Part shown: positions 1-9,346 of the stretch, piece after piece
How the letters are laid out: each line of letters starts with the position of its first letter
Numbering within the stretch: the stretch's first letter is position 1
Assembly: GCF_000315545.1 (NCBI RefSeq)
Contig: NZ_JH992902.1
Span: 1,039,440-1,103,439, forward strand
Direction: 5' to 3'
Length of the DNA stretch: 64,000 bases
Source: Selenomonas sp. F0473
GTDB taxonomy: Bacteria > Bacillota > Negativicutes > Selenomonadales > Selenomonadaceae
Position numbers and translations under genes: made by a program
Notes under the pieces: generated by a model
Seen by the model: only the letters and a program-made list of their open reading frames with translations
What the model was told of the DNA's origin: nothing
Databases searched by the model: none

Positions 1-287
1 GGTACTTACAATTCCACCTCGTATGTGCTAAACTATGTCTGTCTGCATTTTCTTGTTTTGACATTATGTGACCTCCCTAGTACGGTTGCTCTTGCTAAGC
101 TGGCAGGCTCGGCTCTAGCTTACCATACTAGGGTCTATTTTTTTCACCGCTTAAGCTCTTTGGAACCACGCGACTATCACGTGGTTTTCTTTATACAAAA
201 AGCCCCTCACGCGTTCGAACGCAGGAACGCGTGAGGGGATATTTTTATGCAGATTGTGACGCAGGGACGGCATTCAGCGCAAAATGT
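1..287. other. Non-coding left edge with two hairpins reading rightward and one shared terminator
   Basis: I see no credible gene here. An inverted repeat pairs CCCTAGTA (about 75-82) with TACTAGGG (about 126-133) and is followed by a T-run. A second hairpin pairs AACCACG (about 162-168) with CGTGGTT and is followed by TTCTTT. Both look like rightward terminators or structured 3' ends of a transcript that starts outside the window. The third hairpin, at 197-246, is listed separately. The identity of the upstream transcript cannot be told from this fragment. Confidence 0.4.
197..246 (-). terminator. Intrinsic terminator of the DUF819 gene (possibly bidirectional)
   Basis: A 14-bp perfect stem pairs CCCCTCACGCGTTC (203-216) with its complement (225-238). 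The minus-strand side is followed by a T-run (AAAA at 198-201 on the plus strand), and the plus-strand side has ATTTTTA. It lies 40 bp beyond the stop of the gene at 288. Confidence 0.85.
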
Positions 288-1502
288 CTACGCTCCCAGG
301 ATACTGCCGACCAATATCCCCAGATACGTCCCAATCGCATACCCGAACGTCCCGACCAGCATCGCGGGTCCGACGAGCTGGTTCCATCCCTGCGATATCG
401 CCATGCCGGCGGCCGTCGTCGGCCCGCCGATATTCGCGTTCGATGCGATCAAGATGTCCTCGAGGTCAAATCCGAGCAGCTTGCCGCCGATCAGCACGAA
501 CAGCATATTCACGGCCACCATCAGCAGGCAGAACACGAAGAGGAGCGGCGCATTGGTCAGGATCTCCGAGATGGACGCGGGCACGCCGATCACGAAGAAG
601 AACATATAGATGAAGAAGGTGCCAATCTCCTGCGCGCCGTTCATAGATGCCGCCTGTTTCTCGAAAGCGCTGGCAAAGGCCATTGAGATCAGCGTGATCC
701 AGACGTACTGACTGCCGAGGAAGGTGCTCCCCATCTTGGCAAGCGCGCCCGCATCGGGGGAGACCGCCGTGCCGAGCGTTGTTCCGAGAAATTTTGACAG
801 CGTCACGACGACTACGGCGTACGCCACGCACATGGCGATGTCCTTCAGCGAGATGTCCTTGCGTCCCCAGTACCCCGCCGCGCGCGTCTTGCCCTCCTCG
901 GAGATGCCGCTCCGCTCCGCTTCGTCGATCAGGGGATGGGTATAGACGCGGCGGAAAAACGCGTTGCCCGCGATGCCGAGCAGGATGAGGAAATAAATCG
1001 CCATATTGAGGTTATCCGCGACGATCGTCGAGGAGACGAGCGTGCCGCCGACTTTGAACGCATCCGCGAGCGCCGTAAAGTTGACGCCGCCGCCGATGTA
1101 GGAGCCCGTCATCATCGCCGCGACCTTCGGCAGCCCGTCGATCGCGCCGTCCATGAGTATGCATCCGAGCACAGCGCCGCAGATCGTTCCGGCCGCGCCG
1201 ATGAGAAAGATGAGGAGCAGCCGCCCCGTCTCCCGCCAAATTTTACGGACGTTCGTCTGCAGGAGCAGCAGGGGTATCGCCAGCGGTACGAAATACCCCC
1301 ACACGACATCGTCGTAAAGCGCCGCGTGCGCGGGGACAACGCCCGCGTTGACGAGCGCGAGCGCGGCGACGAGCGCAATCACCGCCCCCGAAAGCTGCGA
1401 CGCCCATGTGTAAGTCTGCTCCAAATAGATGGAGAGCGCCACCGTAACCGTCATCGCGGCCATCAGCATCCAAGTATTCTCGGGGCTTATGATTGTAGTC
1501 AT
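288..1502 (-). CDS. DUF819 family membrane protein (YjcL-like)
   Basis: This is a 404-residue, very hydrophobic protein with about ten or more predicted membrane segments and short polar loops. The glycine-rich stretch SYIGGGVNFTALADAF in the middle and a matching NANIGGPTTAAGMA near the C-terminus are typical of the DUF819/YjcL family, which has an internal two-fold repeat like that of transporters. The substrate is unknown. I chose ATG at 1502 because GGAGG (1511-1515) sits 8 nt upstream; the TTG further upstream has no ribosome site. A promoter (1533-1561) precedes it and a strong terminator (197-246) follows, so it is probably monocistronic. Confidence 0.85.
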   Translation of the reverse strand: MTTIISPENTWMLMAAMTVTVALSIYLEQTYTWASQLSGAVIALVAALALVNAGVVPAHAALYDDVVWGYFVPLAIPLLLLQTNVRKIWRETGRLLLIFLIGAAGTICGAVLGCILMDGAIDGLPKVAAMMTGSYIGGGVNFTALADAFKVGGTLVSSTIVADNLNMAIYFLILLGIAGNAFFRRVYTHPLIDEAERSGISEEGKTRAAGYWGRKDISLKDIAMCVAYAVVVVTLSKFLGTTLGTAVSPDAGALAKMGSTFLGSQYVWITLISMAFASAFEKQAASMNGAQEIGTFFIYMFFFVIGVPASISEILTNAPLLFVFCLLMVAVNMLFVLIGGKLLGFDLEDILIASNANIGGPTTAAGMAISQGWNQLVGPAMLVGTFGYAIGTYLGILVGSILGA

Positions 1503-1532
1503 AGATCGTTCCTCCGTCAAAATATGCGATTT

Positions 1533-1561
1533 AGTATAGCACTATTTTTTCACCGCCGCAA
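1533..1561 (-). promoter_or_regulatory. Sigma70-like promoter of the DUF819 gene
   Basis: On the minus strand TTGCGG (1556-1561) and TATACT (1533-1538) are separated by exactly 17 nt, giving a start about 25 nt before the ATG at 1502. Confidence 0.6.
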
Positions 1562-1570
1562 ATACGCGTC

Positions 1571-1599
1571 TTTCCAAATCGCCCGCGCTCGTGTAAAAT
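1571..1599 (+). promoter_or_regulatory. Weak sigma70-like promoter of the GNAT/MBL/holA run
   Basis: TTTCCA (1571-1576), a 17-nt spacer and TAAAAT (1594-1599) precede the acetyltransferase ATG at 1634. The -35 element is poor. Confidence 0.35.
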
Positions 1600-1633
1600 A
1601 GAGTCGTATATGCGTGCGAAAAGAGGGCTGCGG

Positions 1634-2119
1634 ATGATACGACAGACAGAGGAACGGGATATCGCGGATGTTCTGCGCATCTACGAAGTGGCGCGCGGCT
1701 TTATGCGTGCGTCGGACAATCCTTCGCAGTGGGCGGACGGCTACCCGTCCGAAGGGACGGTGCGCGCGGATATCGCGCGTGCGGTAGGCTATGTGCTGGA
1801 GGGCGCGGCGGGGCAAATTTACGCGACCTTTGCGCTCATCCCGGGAGACGATCCGACCTACGGCTATATCGAGGACGGCGTGTGGCGCGATCTCAGTCCC
1901 TATGCGACGATCCACCGGGCGGCGAGCGACGGCGCGCGGCACGGGGTATTCCGTGCGATGCTCGCCTTCGCCCGAAAGCGCTGGGACCATCTGCGCGCCG
2001 ATACCCATGCGGACAACGCGCCGATGCGGCGCTGTCTTGAGGACAACGGGTTCGTCCGCCGCGGCACAATCTATGTGCGCGGCCGGTCGCCGCGCCTCGC
2101 ATACGAATGGAGCAAATGA
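1634..2119 (+). CDS. GNAT family N-acetyltransferase
   Basis: A 161-residue protein with the GNAT fold pattern: an N-terminal IRQTEERDIADVLRIYEVAR helix region, then a central region, and the late motif ADTHADNAPMRRCLEDNGFVRRG. That is the usual 'D-x-x-N-x-x-M-x-x-x-L-x-x-x-G-F' acetyl-CoA/strand-6 segment of the superfamily. GNAT enzymes transfer an acetyl group from acetyl-CoA to an amine; the substrate cannot be predicted here. ATG 1634 is preferred because AAGAGGG lies about 7 nt upstream, whereas the ATG at 1610 lacks a site. It is the first gene of a run with the metallo-hydrolase and holA; the gap to the next gene is 12 bp. Confidence 0.8.
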   Translation: MIRQTEERDIADVLRIYEVARGFMRASDNPSQWADGYPSEGTVRADIARAVGYVLEGAAGQIYATFALIPGDDPTYGYIEDGVWRDLSPYATIHRAASDGARHGVFRAMLAFARKRWDHLRADTHADNAPMRRCLEDNGFVRRGTIYVRGRSPRLAYEWSK

Positions 2120-2131
2120 AGGAGATTCTAT

Positions 2132-2755
2132 ATGATTCAGTGCATCACCGTCGGAGATATGATTGAGAGCAATTCGTTCTTTTATATCGACGATACGACC
2201 AAACACGGATTCCTCATCGACGCGGGCGCGGAGGGCGACCGGCTCGCCGCTTACGCCGAAGCGAAGGGCTGGGTGATCGAAAAACTGCTCTTAACGCACT
2301 GCCATTTCGATCATATCGGCGGCGTGGAAGCGTTCCGGCAGCGCATTCCCTGCCCCGTGTATGCCGCGGAGGACAGTCCGCGCTACTGCGTCGATCCGCG
2401 CTGGAACCTCTCCATATGGGGCGGCGCGCCCGTGACGCTCTCGGATGTGCATACGTTCGCCGACCGCGAGATCATCGCGCTCGCGGCGAATCCGACGATG
2501 TCGCTCGAGGTACGCTACTCCCCCGGACATACGACGGACTCCTGCATCTTTTACAGTGCGCGGGATCATGCCGCATTCGTCGGCGATACGATCTTCTATG
2601 CGAGCGTCGGGCGCACGGATTTCCCGGGCGGCGATACGCGCACGCTGTGGGAGAGCATCGCGGCGCAGGTCTTTACCCTGCCGCCCGACACCGTCCTCTA
2701 CTCCGGGCATACCGAGGAGACGACCGTGCGTGCAGAGATGGCGCGCTACCGATGA
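2132..2755 (+). CDS. MBL-fold metallo-hydrolase (glyoxalase II-like, YqgX type)
   Basis: A 207-residue metallo-beta-lactamase fold hydrolase. The metal-binding signature THCHFDHIGG (about residues 56-65) is the HxHxDH motif. The later metal ligands are visible in SPGHTTDS, the FVGDTIF aspartate and the C-terminal YSGHTEET. The short length and motif spacing match the YqgX/GloB-like group, which hydrolyses thioesters such as S-lactoylglutathione analogues; the real substrate is unknown. The start has a strong AAGGAG 8 nt upstream. The stop codon overlaps the holA start (ATGA, 2752-2755), so the two are translationally coupled. Confidence 0.9.
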   Translation: MIQCITVGDMIESNSFFYIDDTTKHGFLIDAGAEGDRLAAYAEAKGWVIEKLLLTHCHFDHIGGVEAFRQRIPCPVYAAEDSPRYCVDPRWNLSIWGGAPVTLSDVHTFADREIIALAANPTMSLEVRYSPGHTTDSCIFYSARDHAAFVGDTIFYASVGRTDFPGGDTRTLWESIAAQVFTLPPDTVLYSGHTEETTVRAEMARYR

Positions 2756-3804
2756 ACTACGCGGACTTTATGGCGTCGCTCGCGCGGGGCGCGCTGCCGC
2801 ACGTCTTTTTACTCGCGGGCGAAGAGCCGTACTACATCGCGCGCGCGGAGGAGGCAATTCTCCGCCGTCTGCTCCCTGATGCCGCAGGCCGCGTCGACGC
2901 CCTCGTCCGCTATGAGGAAATGCCGCCGATTGCCGCGCTCGCCGAATCGCTCGAGACGATCCCGTTCTTCACGGATAAGACCGTCGTGTTCGTTCGCGGC
3001 GCATCGATTTTTGGCGGGGGGAAGAAAAAGGACGCGACGGCGGAAGAAACAGATGCTCCCGCGCAGAAGGATACGAGCGCGGACGCGCTCTGCGAACTTC
3101 TCTCCGATCTCCCGCCGACCGCCTACGCCGTCTTTACCCTGCACGCAAAGCCCGACAAAAGGAAGAAAATCTATAAAGCGGTCGAACAAGCGGGCCGCAT
3201 CCTCGAGAGCGAGGCGGTGCGCCCGTGGACGGTCGAGCCGTGGCTGAACGCGCGTCTGCGCGAGATGGGACGTACGATGCATCCGCGGGCGCGCGCCTTT
3301 TTCCTGAGCATTGTTCAGGTGATGGAAACGATCTCGCTCGAATTCCTCGACCGCCAGCTGGAAAAACTCGCGCTCTATACGGACGAAAAGACGTTCACCG
3401 AGGACGACCTGCGCGCCGCATTCTCCGAGATGCCGGAGGTCTCCGTCTTTGCCCTCATAGACGCCGTGAATGCGCGGGATTCTTCACGCGCCCTCACGCT
3501 CCTTGCCCGCTGCCTGGCGGACGGCGTCTACTTCACGGTGCTGCTCGCGCTCCTTACGCGCAATGTGCGCCAGCTGTGGCAGGCAAAACGTCTCCTCGCG
3601 CAGGGAACGCCGCTGCGGGGGCTGGGCGCCGCCATGAAACTGAATCCCTTCATTGGGGAGAAGCTTGGACGCAGCGCGCAGGGCTTCCGCGAATCCACGC
3701 TCGAGGATGTGATGCTCGCGCTTGCGGACGCGGACTATCTGATGAAAACGGGCCGGGCGGGAGAAGAGCTGCTGGAGGATGCGGTGATTCGGCTTTGTTC
3801 CTAA
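2752..3804 (+). CDS. holA: DNA polymerase III subunit delta
   Basis: A 350-residue protein matching the clamp-loader delta subunit: N-terminal HVFLLAGEEPYYIARAEEAIL (an inactive AAA+ start without a Walker A), followed by a FFTDKTVVFVRGA strand region and a helical C-terminal collar domain. Delta opens the beta sliding clamp within the clamp-loader complex. There is a low-complexity charged insert around residues 85-105 (GGGKKKDATAEETD). The start ATG overlaps the previous stop as ATGA. The family length (about 330-350) fits. Confidence 0.9.
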   Translation: MNYADFMASLARGALPHVFLLAGEEPYYIARAEEAILRRLLPDAAGRVDALVRYEEMPPIAALAESLETIPFFTDKTVVFVRGASIFGGGKKKDATAEETDAPAQKDTSADALCELLSDLPPTAYAVFTLHAKPDKRKKIYKAVEQAGRILESEAVRPWTVEPWLNARLREMGRTMHPRARAFFLSIVQVMETISLEFLDRQLEKLALYTDEKTFTEDDLRAAFSEMPEVSVFALIDAVNARDSSRALTLLARCLADGVYFTVLLALLTRNVRQLWQAKRLLAQGTPLRGLGAAMKLNPFIGEKLGRSAQGFRESTLEDVMLALADADYLMKTGRAGEELLEDAVIRLCS

Positions 3805-4051
3805 CGCGGTTTAGGACGTCTTTCTCGCCGCTCAGCAAACGACGCGGCTGGTCAATAGCACGATACAGCAAGTGATGCCGCACAGTCTCTCGCGCTGCGC
3901 GCTGCGGACTGCAACGCGGCATGCTCACATTTCCCGAAACGAAACCGGTGATATGCCGCGCCGCCCCTGCGGGGTAAAATGCTCCGCGGCGTCGATAAGA
4001 CGCCCTGACACCGCATCATACATAACGGTGCAACAATCTATACGCACCTTA
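3805..4051. other. Intergenic stretch, no gene seen
   Basis: Between holA and the shared terminator I see no reading frame with a ribosome site or family resemblance and no RNA gene. It contains only short GC-rich inverted repeats. Confidence 0.4.
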
Positions 4052-4098
4052 CAAAAAAAGGCTTCTGCATGACCGTATTCATGCAGAAGCCCCTTTTT
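4052..4098. terminator. Bidirectional intrinsic terminator between holA and pflBA
   Basis: A 13-bp perfect stem pairs GGCTTCTGCATGA (4060-4072) with its complement (4079-4091). It is flanked by A-run AAAAAAA on the left and TTTTT on the right, so it can stop transcription from both converging units. Confidence 0.9.
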
Positions 4099-4855
4099 AT
4101 TGTTTCATATAGCCCGTATAGTCCGCGACGCCGAGGATTTCCTCTGCGCGCGCGATTGTCGCCGCGTCGGGCGGCTCCACGCCGTCCAGGCGGTACGGGA
4201 TGCGCAGTTCCTCGTATTTGTGCACCGCCATCGCGTGATACGGCAGCACCTCGACGCGCTCGACGGTCGCGAGGCTCCCGATGAACTCCGACAGCCGCCG
4301 GAGATCCCCCTCGTCCGTCGTATAGCCCGGCACGAGGACATGGCGGATCCACATCCGCTTGCCGTGTTCGGAGAGGAACAACGCGAGCGCAAGCGCGCTC
4401 AGATTGTCCGTGCCCGTGAGCTCTTTGTGCCGCGTGGAATCAATGTGCTTGAGGTCGAGCAGAAAGAGGTCGGTCAGCGGCAGGAGCCGCTCGAATTGCC
4501 CAAAGAACGGTTCTGCCTGCGTGAAGGGCTCGCCCGCCGTATCGACGGCGGTGTTCACGCCCTTTGCTTTCGCGAGGCGAAAGAGCTCCGTTACAAAGTC
4601 GAGCTGGAGCAGCGGTTCGCCGCCGCTGACGGTGATGCCGCCCGTATTTTTCCAATAAGGGCGGTAGCGCAGCGCCTGCCGAAAGATCTCCTCCGGCGTC
4701 GCCTCATACCCGCCCTCCGTTTCCCATGTCTCGGGGTTGTGGCAGTATTGACAGCGGTAGCGACAGCCCTGCACAAAGACGATGAAGCGGATACCGGGGC
4801 CGTCGACCGAGCCGAAACTCTCCGTTGCGTTGATCCGCCCCTTACAGCCGGTCAT
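4097..4855 (-). CDS. pflA: Pyruvate formate-lyase activating enzyme (radical SAM)
   Basis: A 252-residue radical SAM enzyme that installs the glycyl radical on pyruvate formate-lyase. The CxxxCxxC 4Fe-4S cluster motif is C31, C35 and C38 (CRYRCQYC), followed by HNPETW. The GGEPLLQ SAM-binding segment and the N-terminal [19 protein letters not shown] are diagnostic of PflA. It lies downstream of pflB on the same strand, and its start overlaps the pflB end by 14 nt, so the pair is one operon. Length is that of the family (about 245 residues). Confidence 0.95.
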   Translation of the reverse strand: MTGCKGRINATESFGSVDGPGIRFIVFVQGCRYRCQYCHNPETWETEGGYEATPEEIFRQALRYRPYWKNTGGITVSGGEPLLQLDFVTELFRLAKAKGVNTAVDTAGEPFTQAEPFFGQFERLLPLTDLFLLDLKHIDSTRHKELTGTDNLSALALALFLSEHGKRMWIRHVLVPGYTTDEGDLRRLSEFIGSLATVERVEVLPYHAMAVHKYEELRIPYRLDGVEPPDAATIARAEEILGVADYTGYMKQ

Positions 4856-7094
4856 GGAACGTGCGGGAGATGACGTCCAGCTGCTGTTCGCGCGTCAGGC
4901 TGATGAACTTGACGGCGTAGCCCGAGACGCGGATGGTGAAGTTCGCGTACGCGGGATTGTCCGGGTGTTCCATGATGTCCTCAAGGATTTCGCGTCCAAA
5001 GACGTTGACGTTGAGGTGGTGCGCTCCTTGGTCGAAATATCCGTCCATCGCGCTGACGAGATTCGTCACGCGCTCGTCCTCGCTGTGTCCGAGCGCGGAG
5101 GGGTTCATGCTCTGCGTGTTGGAGATGCCGTCGAGCGCCCAGTGATACGGGAGTTTCGCCACGGAGTTGAGCGAGGCGAGCAGGCCGCAGCACTCCGCGC
5201 CGTAGCTCGGGTTCGCGCCCGGAGCGAGCGGCGTCCAAGCCTTGCGCCCGTCCGGCATCGCGCCTGTGTATTTCCCATAGACCACGTTCGACGTGATGGT
5301 GAGGATGGAGGTTGTCGCCTCGGAGTTGCGGTAGGTGTGGCGCGACTTGATCTTCGCGAGGAAGGTCCTCAGCACCCATTTTGCGATCTCGTCCGCGCGG
5401 TCGTCATCGTTGCCGTAGCGCGGGAAATCGCCCGTCGTCTCGTAGTCCGTGACGACGCCGTTCTCGTTGTAAATCGGCTTGACCTTTGCATATTTAATTG
5501 CCGAGAGCGAATCGACGACGTGGGAGAAGCCGGCAATGCCCGTCGCGAACGTGCGGCGGACGTCCGTGTCGATGAGCGCCATCTCCGCCGCCTCGTAGTA
5601 GTAGCGGTCGTGCATGTACTGGATGGCGTTCAGCGCGTTGACGTAGACGTGGGCGAGCCAGTCCATCATGCGCTCGTACTTCTTGACGACGTTGTCGTAC
5701 TCGAGGTACTCCGTGCGGATCGGGCGGTACGCGGGCCCCACCTGCACGCCGCTCTTCTCGTCCACGCCGCCGTTGATGGCGTAGAGGAGGCACTTCGCAA
5801 GGTTCGCGCGCGCGCCGAAGAACTGCATTTCCTTGCCCGTCTGCGTCGCCGATACGCAGCAGCAGATCGAATAATCGTCGCCCCACTCTGGCTTCATCAC
5901 GTCGTCGTTCTCGTACTGGATCGAGCTCGTGCGGATGGAGATGCGCGCCGCGTAGCGCTTGAACGTCTCCGGCAGTTTCGACGAGTAGAGCACTGTGAGG
6001 TTCGGCTCGGGGGAGGGCCCCATGTTTTCGAGCGTGTGGAGGAAACGGAAGTCGTTCTTTGTGACCATATGGCGCCCGTCCATGCCGATGCCCGCCATCT
6101 CGAGCGTCGCCCAGATCGGATCGCCCGAGAACAGTTCGTTGTAGGAGGTGATGCGCGCGAACTTCACCATGCGGAACTTCAGCACGATGTGATCGACGAG
6201 CTCCTGTGCCTCCGATTCGGTGAGGCTGCCGTTCTCGAGATCACGGTGAATGTAGATGTCGAGGAAGGTCGAAATGCGCCCGACGCTCATCGCCGCGCCG
6301 TTCTGCGTCTTGATTGCCGCGAGATAGCCGAAGTAGAGCCACTGCACCGCCTCGTGCGCATTCCGTGCGGGCTGCGAGATGTCGTAGCCGTAAATCTGCG
6401 CCATCTCTTTCATGCCCTTCAGCGCCTTGATCTGCTCGGAGAGCTCCTCGCGCTGCTGGATGACGTCGTTCGTCATCACGCCGTCGCCGTAGTTGAGGAG
6501 TTCTTCCTTCTTGAACGCGATGAGCGTGTCGATGCCGTAGAGCGCGACGCGGCGGTAGTCGCCGACGATGCGCCCGCGCCCGTAGGTGTCGGGCAGTCCC
6601 GTGATGATGTGACTGCGGCGCGCCGCGCGAATCTCGTCCGTGTATGCGTCAAAGACCGCCTCGTTGTGCGTCTTGTGATATTTCGTAAAGATTTCGTGGA
6701 GCTTCGGGCTGACCTTGTAGCCGTAGTTCTCCAGCGCCTCCTCCGCCATGCGGATGCCGCCGTACGGCATGAACGCCTGCTTGAGCGGTTTGTCCGTCTG
6801 AAGACCGACGACCTTTTCGAGGTCCTTCAGCGCGGGGTCGATGTAACCGGGGCCGTATGCCGTCAGTCCCGAGACAACCTCCGTCTCCATGTCGAGGACG
6901 CCGCCCTTCGCGCGCTCCTCTTTTTGCAGCTCCTGCACGCGTCCCCACAGGCGGTTCGTCGCATCCGTCGGCGGCGCGAGAAAGCTCTCGTCACCGTCGT
7001 ACTGCGTGTAGTTGCGCTGGATGAAGTCGCGGACATTGACCTCCTCCTGCCAGACGCCCCCTTCGAAACCGTCCCAGCTCTTGCTTTGCAGCAT
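4842..7094 (-). CDS. pflB: Formate C-acetyltransferase (pyruvate formate-lyase)
   Basis: A 750-residue glycyl radical enzyme that converts pyruvate and CoA to acetyl-CoA and formate in anaerobic fermentation. The active-site cysteines sit in SICCCVSA (about residues 407-411; a third cysteine stands beside the usual pair). The glycyl radical site is RVSGYAVKF near residue 723. The conserved [10 protein letters not shown] and NGGVDEK stretches are also present. GAAGGAGG lies about 8 nt before the ATG. A sigma70-like promoter is at 7163-7191. It is the first gene of pflBA and is oxygen-sensitive when active, which suits an obligate or strict anaerobe. Confidence 0.97.
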   Translation of the reverse strand: MLQSKSWDGFEGGVWQEEVNVRDFIQRNYTQYDGDESFLAPPTDATNRLWGRVQELQKEERAKGGVLDMETEVVSGLTAYGPGYIDPALKDLEKVVGLQTDKPLKQAFMPYGGIRMAEEALENYGYKVSPKLHEIFTKYHKTHNEAVFDAYTDEIRAARRSHIITGLPDTYGRGRIVGDYRRVALYGIDTLIAFKKEELLNYGDGVMTNDVIQQREELSEQIKALKGMKEMAQIYGYDISQPARNAHEAVQWLYFGYLAAIKTQNGAAMSVGRISTFLDIYIHRDLENGSLTESEAQELVDHIVLKFRMVKFARITSYNELFSGDPIWATLEMAGIGMDGRHMVTKNDFRFLHTLENMGPSPEPNLTVLYSSKLPETFKRYAARISIRTSSIQYENDDVMKPEWGDDYSICCCVSATQTGKEMQFFGARANLAKCLLYAINGGVDEKSGVQVGPAYRPIRTEYLEYDNVVKKYERMMDWLAHVYVNALNAIQYMHDRYYYEAAEMALIDTDVRRTFATGIAGFSHVVDSLSAIKYAKVKPIYNENGVVTDYETTGDFPRYGNDDDRADEIAKWVLRTFLAKIKSRHTYRNSEATTSILTITSNVVYGKYTGAMPDGRKAWTPLAPGANPSYGAECCGLLASLNSVAKLPYHWALDGISNTQSMNPSALGHSEDERVTNLVSAMDGYFDQGAHHLNVNVFGREILEDIMEHPDNPAYANFTIRVSGYAVKFISLTREQQLDVISRTFHDRL

Positions 7095-7162
7095 AATAAA
7101 CCTCCTTCTTCCAAATCATTCCCATTTATTGAAAACAAAACTCAACTAAAATCAACGCCTTA

Positions 7163-7191
7163 ATAATACTTGAATCCCGTTCACTTTTCAA
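7163..7191 (-). promoter_or_regulatory. Promoter of pflBA with a shared 14-bp motif in its spacer
   Basis: On the minus strand TTGAAA (7186-7191) and TATTAT (7163-7168) are 17 nt apart. The spacer is filled by TGAATCCCGTTCAC (plus-strand reading, 7171-7184), which recurs at 11247-11260 in the spacer of another promoter. The rest of the 7095-7382 gap holds the pflB leader and the flavodoxin promoter region. Confidence 0.6.
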
Positions 7192-7358
7192 TAGTTCCAA
7201 ACGAAATAATTGCAATGAGAATAAGACATGACGGCATTAAGACTTACCTATTACGGACGGAGGTCCTATCATCGATACCCTGAACGAAATTTCAACTGCG
7301 GGCGTGAGGATTGTGCTTGCGCGGCGGACGGAAATGTGTTCTAATAGAGCCGATACAA

Positions 7359-7364
7359 TATAAT
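7359..7364 (+). promoter_or_regulatory. -10 element of the flavodoxin run
   Basis: TATAAT lies 19 nt before the ATG at 7383. No good -35 hexamer sits 16-18 nt upstream, so an activator or an extended element may be needed. Confidence 0.3.
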
Positions 7365-7382
7365 GGCAAAGGAGCATACGAT

Positions 7383-7937
7383 ATGAGGAAATGGGCCGTC
7401 ATCTATTCGTCCGTCACCGGCAACACCAAGGCCGTCGCCGAGGCAATCGCCGCAGAGGCCGGCGCCGACCTCTTCCGCGTGCAGGACGCCCCCGCCGATC
7501 TCTCCGCTTATGAGGCGGTCGCGCTCGGCTACTGGCTACGGCGCGGCGGTCCCGACGATCTCATGAAGGCATATCTGCCGCGCGTAACGAATGCCCGCGT
7601 CGCCCTCTTTCAGACGCACGGCGCGGACGTTGGCTCCGAGCATGCCGTCACCTCGTTTGCGCGCGCGGGCTATCTGCTGGGGGAACGCTGTGAAATCCTC
7701 GGCACATTCTCCGCGCAGGGCAAACTCTCCCCCGCCCTCATCGCAAAGCGCAGGAAAGGCGCGGCAGACGACTCGCATAACAGCCCCGAGGCCCGGGAGC
7801 GCTGGGTGCGCGCGGCGAATCATCCCGACGCGGACGATCTCGCGGCGGCGCGTACATTCGTGCAGAAAATGGAACACAAGATGGATCTCCTCGAGAAATT
7901 CCGCCGCGCGCAAGAGGAGCGCAAGGCGAAGCCGTAA
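7383..7937 (+). CDS. Flavodoxin family protein
   Basis: A 184-residue protein whose N-terminus WAVIYSSVTGNTKAVAEAIA is the FMN-phosphate binding loop (T/S-x-T-G-N-T) of flavodoxins. A second region, VALFQTHGADVGSEHA, fits the flavodoxin fold. The C-terminus is a charged helix not needed for flavin binding. It likely carries electrons as a small FMN protein or acts as a flavin-dependent reductase; the partner is unknown. The start at 7383 has AAAGGAG 9 nt upstream. It opens a same-strand run with a YgbA-like protein, asparaginase, nitroreductase and trmO. Confidence 0.85.
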   Translation: MRKWAVIYSSVTGNTKAVAEAIAAEAGADLFRVQDAPADLSAYEAVALGYWLRRGGPDDLMKAYLPRVTNARVALFQTHGADVGSEHAVTSFARAGYLLGERCEILGTFSAQGKLSPALIAKRRKGAADDSHNSPEARERWVRAANHPDADDLAAARTFVQKMEHKMDLLEKFRRAQEERKAKP

Positions 7938-7962
7938 CCGTGCCGCAGGAAAGATACCGCCG

Positions 7963-8334
7963 ATGAACGCCGAAGAGAAACGCGCCCACGAGGCAGCCAT
8001 CATGACGCAGATGATCGCGATTTACTGCCGCGGCAAGGGGCATCTAGGACGTACGCGCATAACGGACGGCGCGCCCGCACTCTGTCCCGACTGCCGCGCC
8101 CTGCTTGCCTATGCGCTCTCGCGCGTCGAAGGCTGCCCGCGCATGGACATTAAGTCCTTTTGCTCCGTCTGCCCCGTCCACTGTTACAGCAAGGACATGC
8201 GCGCGCAGGTGCGCGACGTCATGCGCTACAGCGGCCCGCGCATGCTCCTGCACCACCCGCTTACGACGCTCCGGCACATGTGGATCGATTTTAACGCGCG
8301 CAGACGGGAAAAGAAAGGAGTGCCCCATGCCTAA
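7963..8334 (+). CDS. Nitrous oxide-stimulated promoter family protein (YgbA-like)
   Basis: A 123-residue cysteine-rich protein. Cysteines are in CPDC (about residues 46-49), EGCPRMDIKSFC, CPVHCY and an early YCRGKGH. The end MLLHHPLTTLRHM is typical of the PF11756/YgbA family. In Escherichia coli ygbA is induced by nitric oxide through NsrR; the biochemical role is not settled. The cysteine and histidine pattern suggests metal binding (inference). It lies 25 bp behind the flavodoxin gene and its last 8 bases overlap the asparaginase start, so the three are probably co-transcribed. Confidence 0.85.
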   Translation: MNAEEKRAHEAAIMTQMIAIYCRGKGHLGRTRITDGAPALCPDCRALLAYALSRVEGCPRMDIKSFCSVCPVHCYSKDMRAQVRDVMRYSGPRMLLHHPLTTLRHMWIDFNARRREKKGVPHA

Positions 8335-9271
8335 AATCCTCCTCATTACAACGGGCGGAACGATCGCGTCACGCTGCGGAGAACACGGATTGCGCCCCGT
8401 CCTCATGGGGGAAGAACTGCGCACAGCGATGGGCGCGGAGTGGGATGAGATCGAAATACGTGACTATCTCTCCCTCGACTCTTGCAATATCATACCTGCG
8501 TATTGGGAGGAGTTTGCACGCGAGATCGACGATCTGCGTACCGACTACGACGGATTCATCGTCACCCACGGCACGGACACGATGGCGTATACCTCCGCCG
8601 CCCTCTACTATATGCTCGAGAACCTTGATCGTCCCGTCGTCCTCACGGGATCGCAGCGTCCGCTCGGCGTATCCGGCTCCGATGCGGAGGACAATCTTCG
8701 TTTGGCGCATCGCGTCGCCCTGTCAGGCCGCCCCGGCGTCGTGCTCGCCTTTGGCGGGCGCGTCATCCGCGGCAATGCTGCAAAGAAGCTCTACACCGTC
8801 CGTGATGATGCCTTCCGCAGCATCGGCGCGCCGGATATTTCCATTGATGGGGATACGGCAGATGTACAGGCCGCTCCTGCAGCGCCGTTTCACCTGCGCG
8901 ATGTACTCGATGAACGTGTCGCCGTTATCAAACTCTACCCCGGTATTCCTCCGGATATTGTGCACGTATACGTCAATGCGGGGTACCGCGGACTCATCAT
9001 CGAGGGATTCGGCAGCGGCGGTGTGCCGCTCATCAACGAGCAAAGTCTGCTCCCCGCACTCGTCTACGCCCACGACTGCGGCCGCACCGTTGTGCTGACA
9101 ACGCAGTGCGTCTACGACGGCGCGGATATCACGCGCTATGAGGTGGGCGTCCGCGCAGCTGAGCTCGGTGTGCTTTCGGGCGGCACGCTCCCCGTTGAGG
9201 CGCTGTACCCGCTCCTCATGCTGCGTCTCACAGAGACGCCCGAGGGGGAGAGGCTGCAGCGCCTAACGTAG
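8327..9271 (+). CDS. L-asparaginase (type I-like)
   Basis: A 314-residue amidohydrolase. The first active-site motif is LITTGGTIAS (residues 6-15, T12 as the nucleophile candidate). The second is VTHGTDTMAYT (79-89), carrying the Thr-Asp pair. It hydrolyses L-asparagine to aspartate and ammonia. No signal peptide is visible, so it is probably cytoplasmic. ATG 8327 is preferred because AAAGGAG precedes it by 7 nt and the ORF upstream of it is in the shadow of the YgbA gene. It overlaps that gene by 8 nt. Confidence 0.93.
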   Translation: MPKILLITTGGTIASRCGEHGLRPVLMGEELRTAMGAEWDEIEIRDYLSLDSCNIIPAYWEEFAREIDDLRTDYDGFIVTHGTDTMAYTSAALYYMLENLDRPVVLTGSQRPLGVSGSDAEDNLRLAHRVALSGRPGVVLAFGGRVIRGNAAKKLYTVRDDAFRSIGAPDISIDGDTADVQAAPAAPFHLRDVLDERVAVIKLYPGIPPDIVHVYVNAGYRGLIIEGFGSGGVPLINEQSLLPALVYAHDCGRTVVLTTQCVYDGADITRYEVGVRAAELGVLSGGTLPVEALYPLLMLRLTETPEGERLQRLT

Positions 9272-9346
9272 TTCGTTATGACATGCAGCCGTCTCATGCC
9301 GCATAACGATAAGCAGGATTTGAGATTTATGGAAAGGAACATGCCT

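Noticed and set aside
25-234. A 69-codon frame at the left edge
   Set aside because: It runs through two hairpins and the terminator of the next gene and resembles no protein family.
4782-7163. A 793-codon open frame on the plus strand opposite pflBA
   Set aside because: It is a complementary shadow of pflB caused by GC-rich third positions; its Arg/Val/Asp-rich protein resembles no family and it lacks a ribosome site.
7200-7230. A possible Fur box between pflB and the flavodoxin gene (TTGCAATGAGAATAAG)
   Set aside because: Only one half-site resembles the 7-1-7 consensus; the other half matches at one of seven positions.
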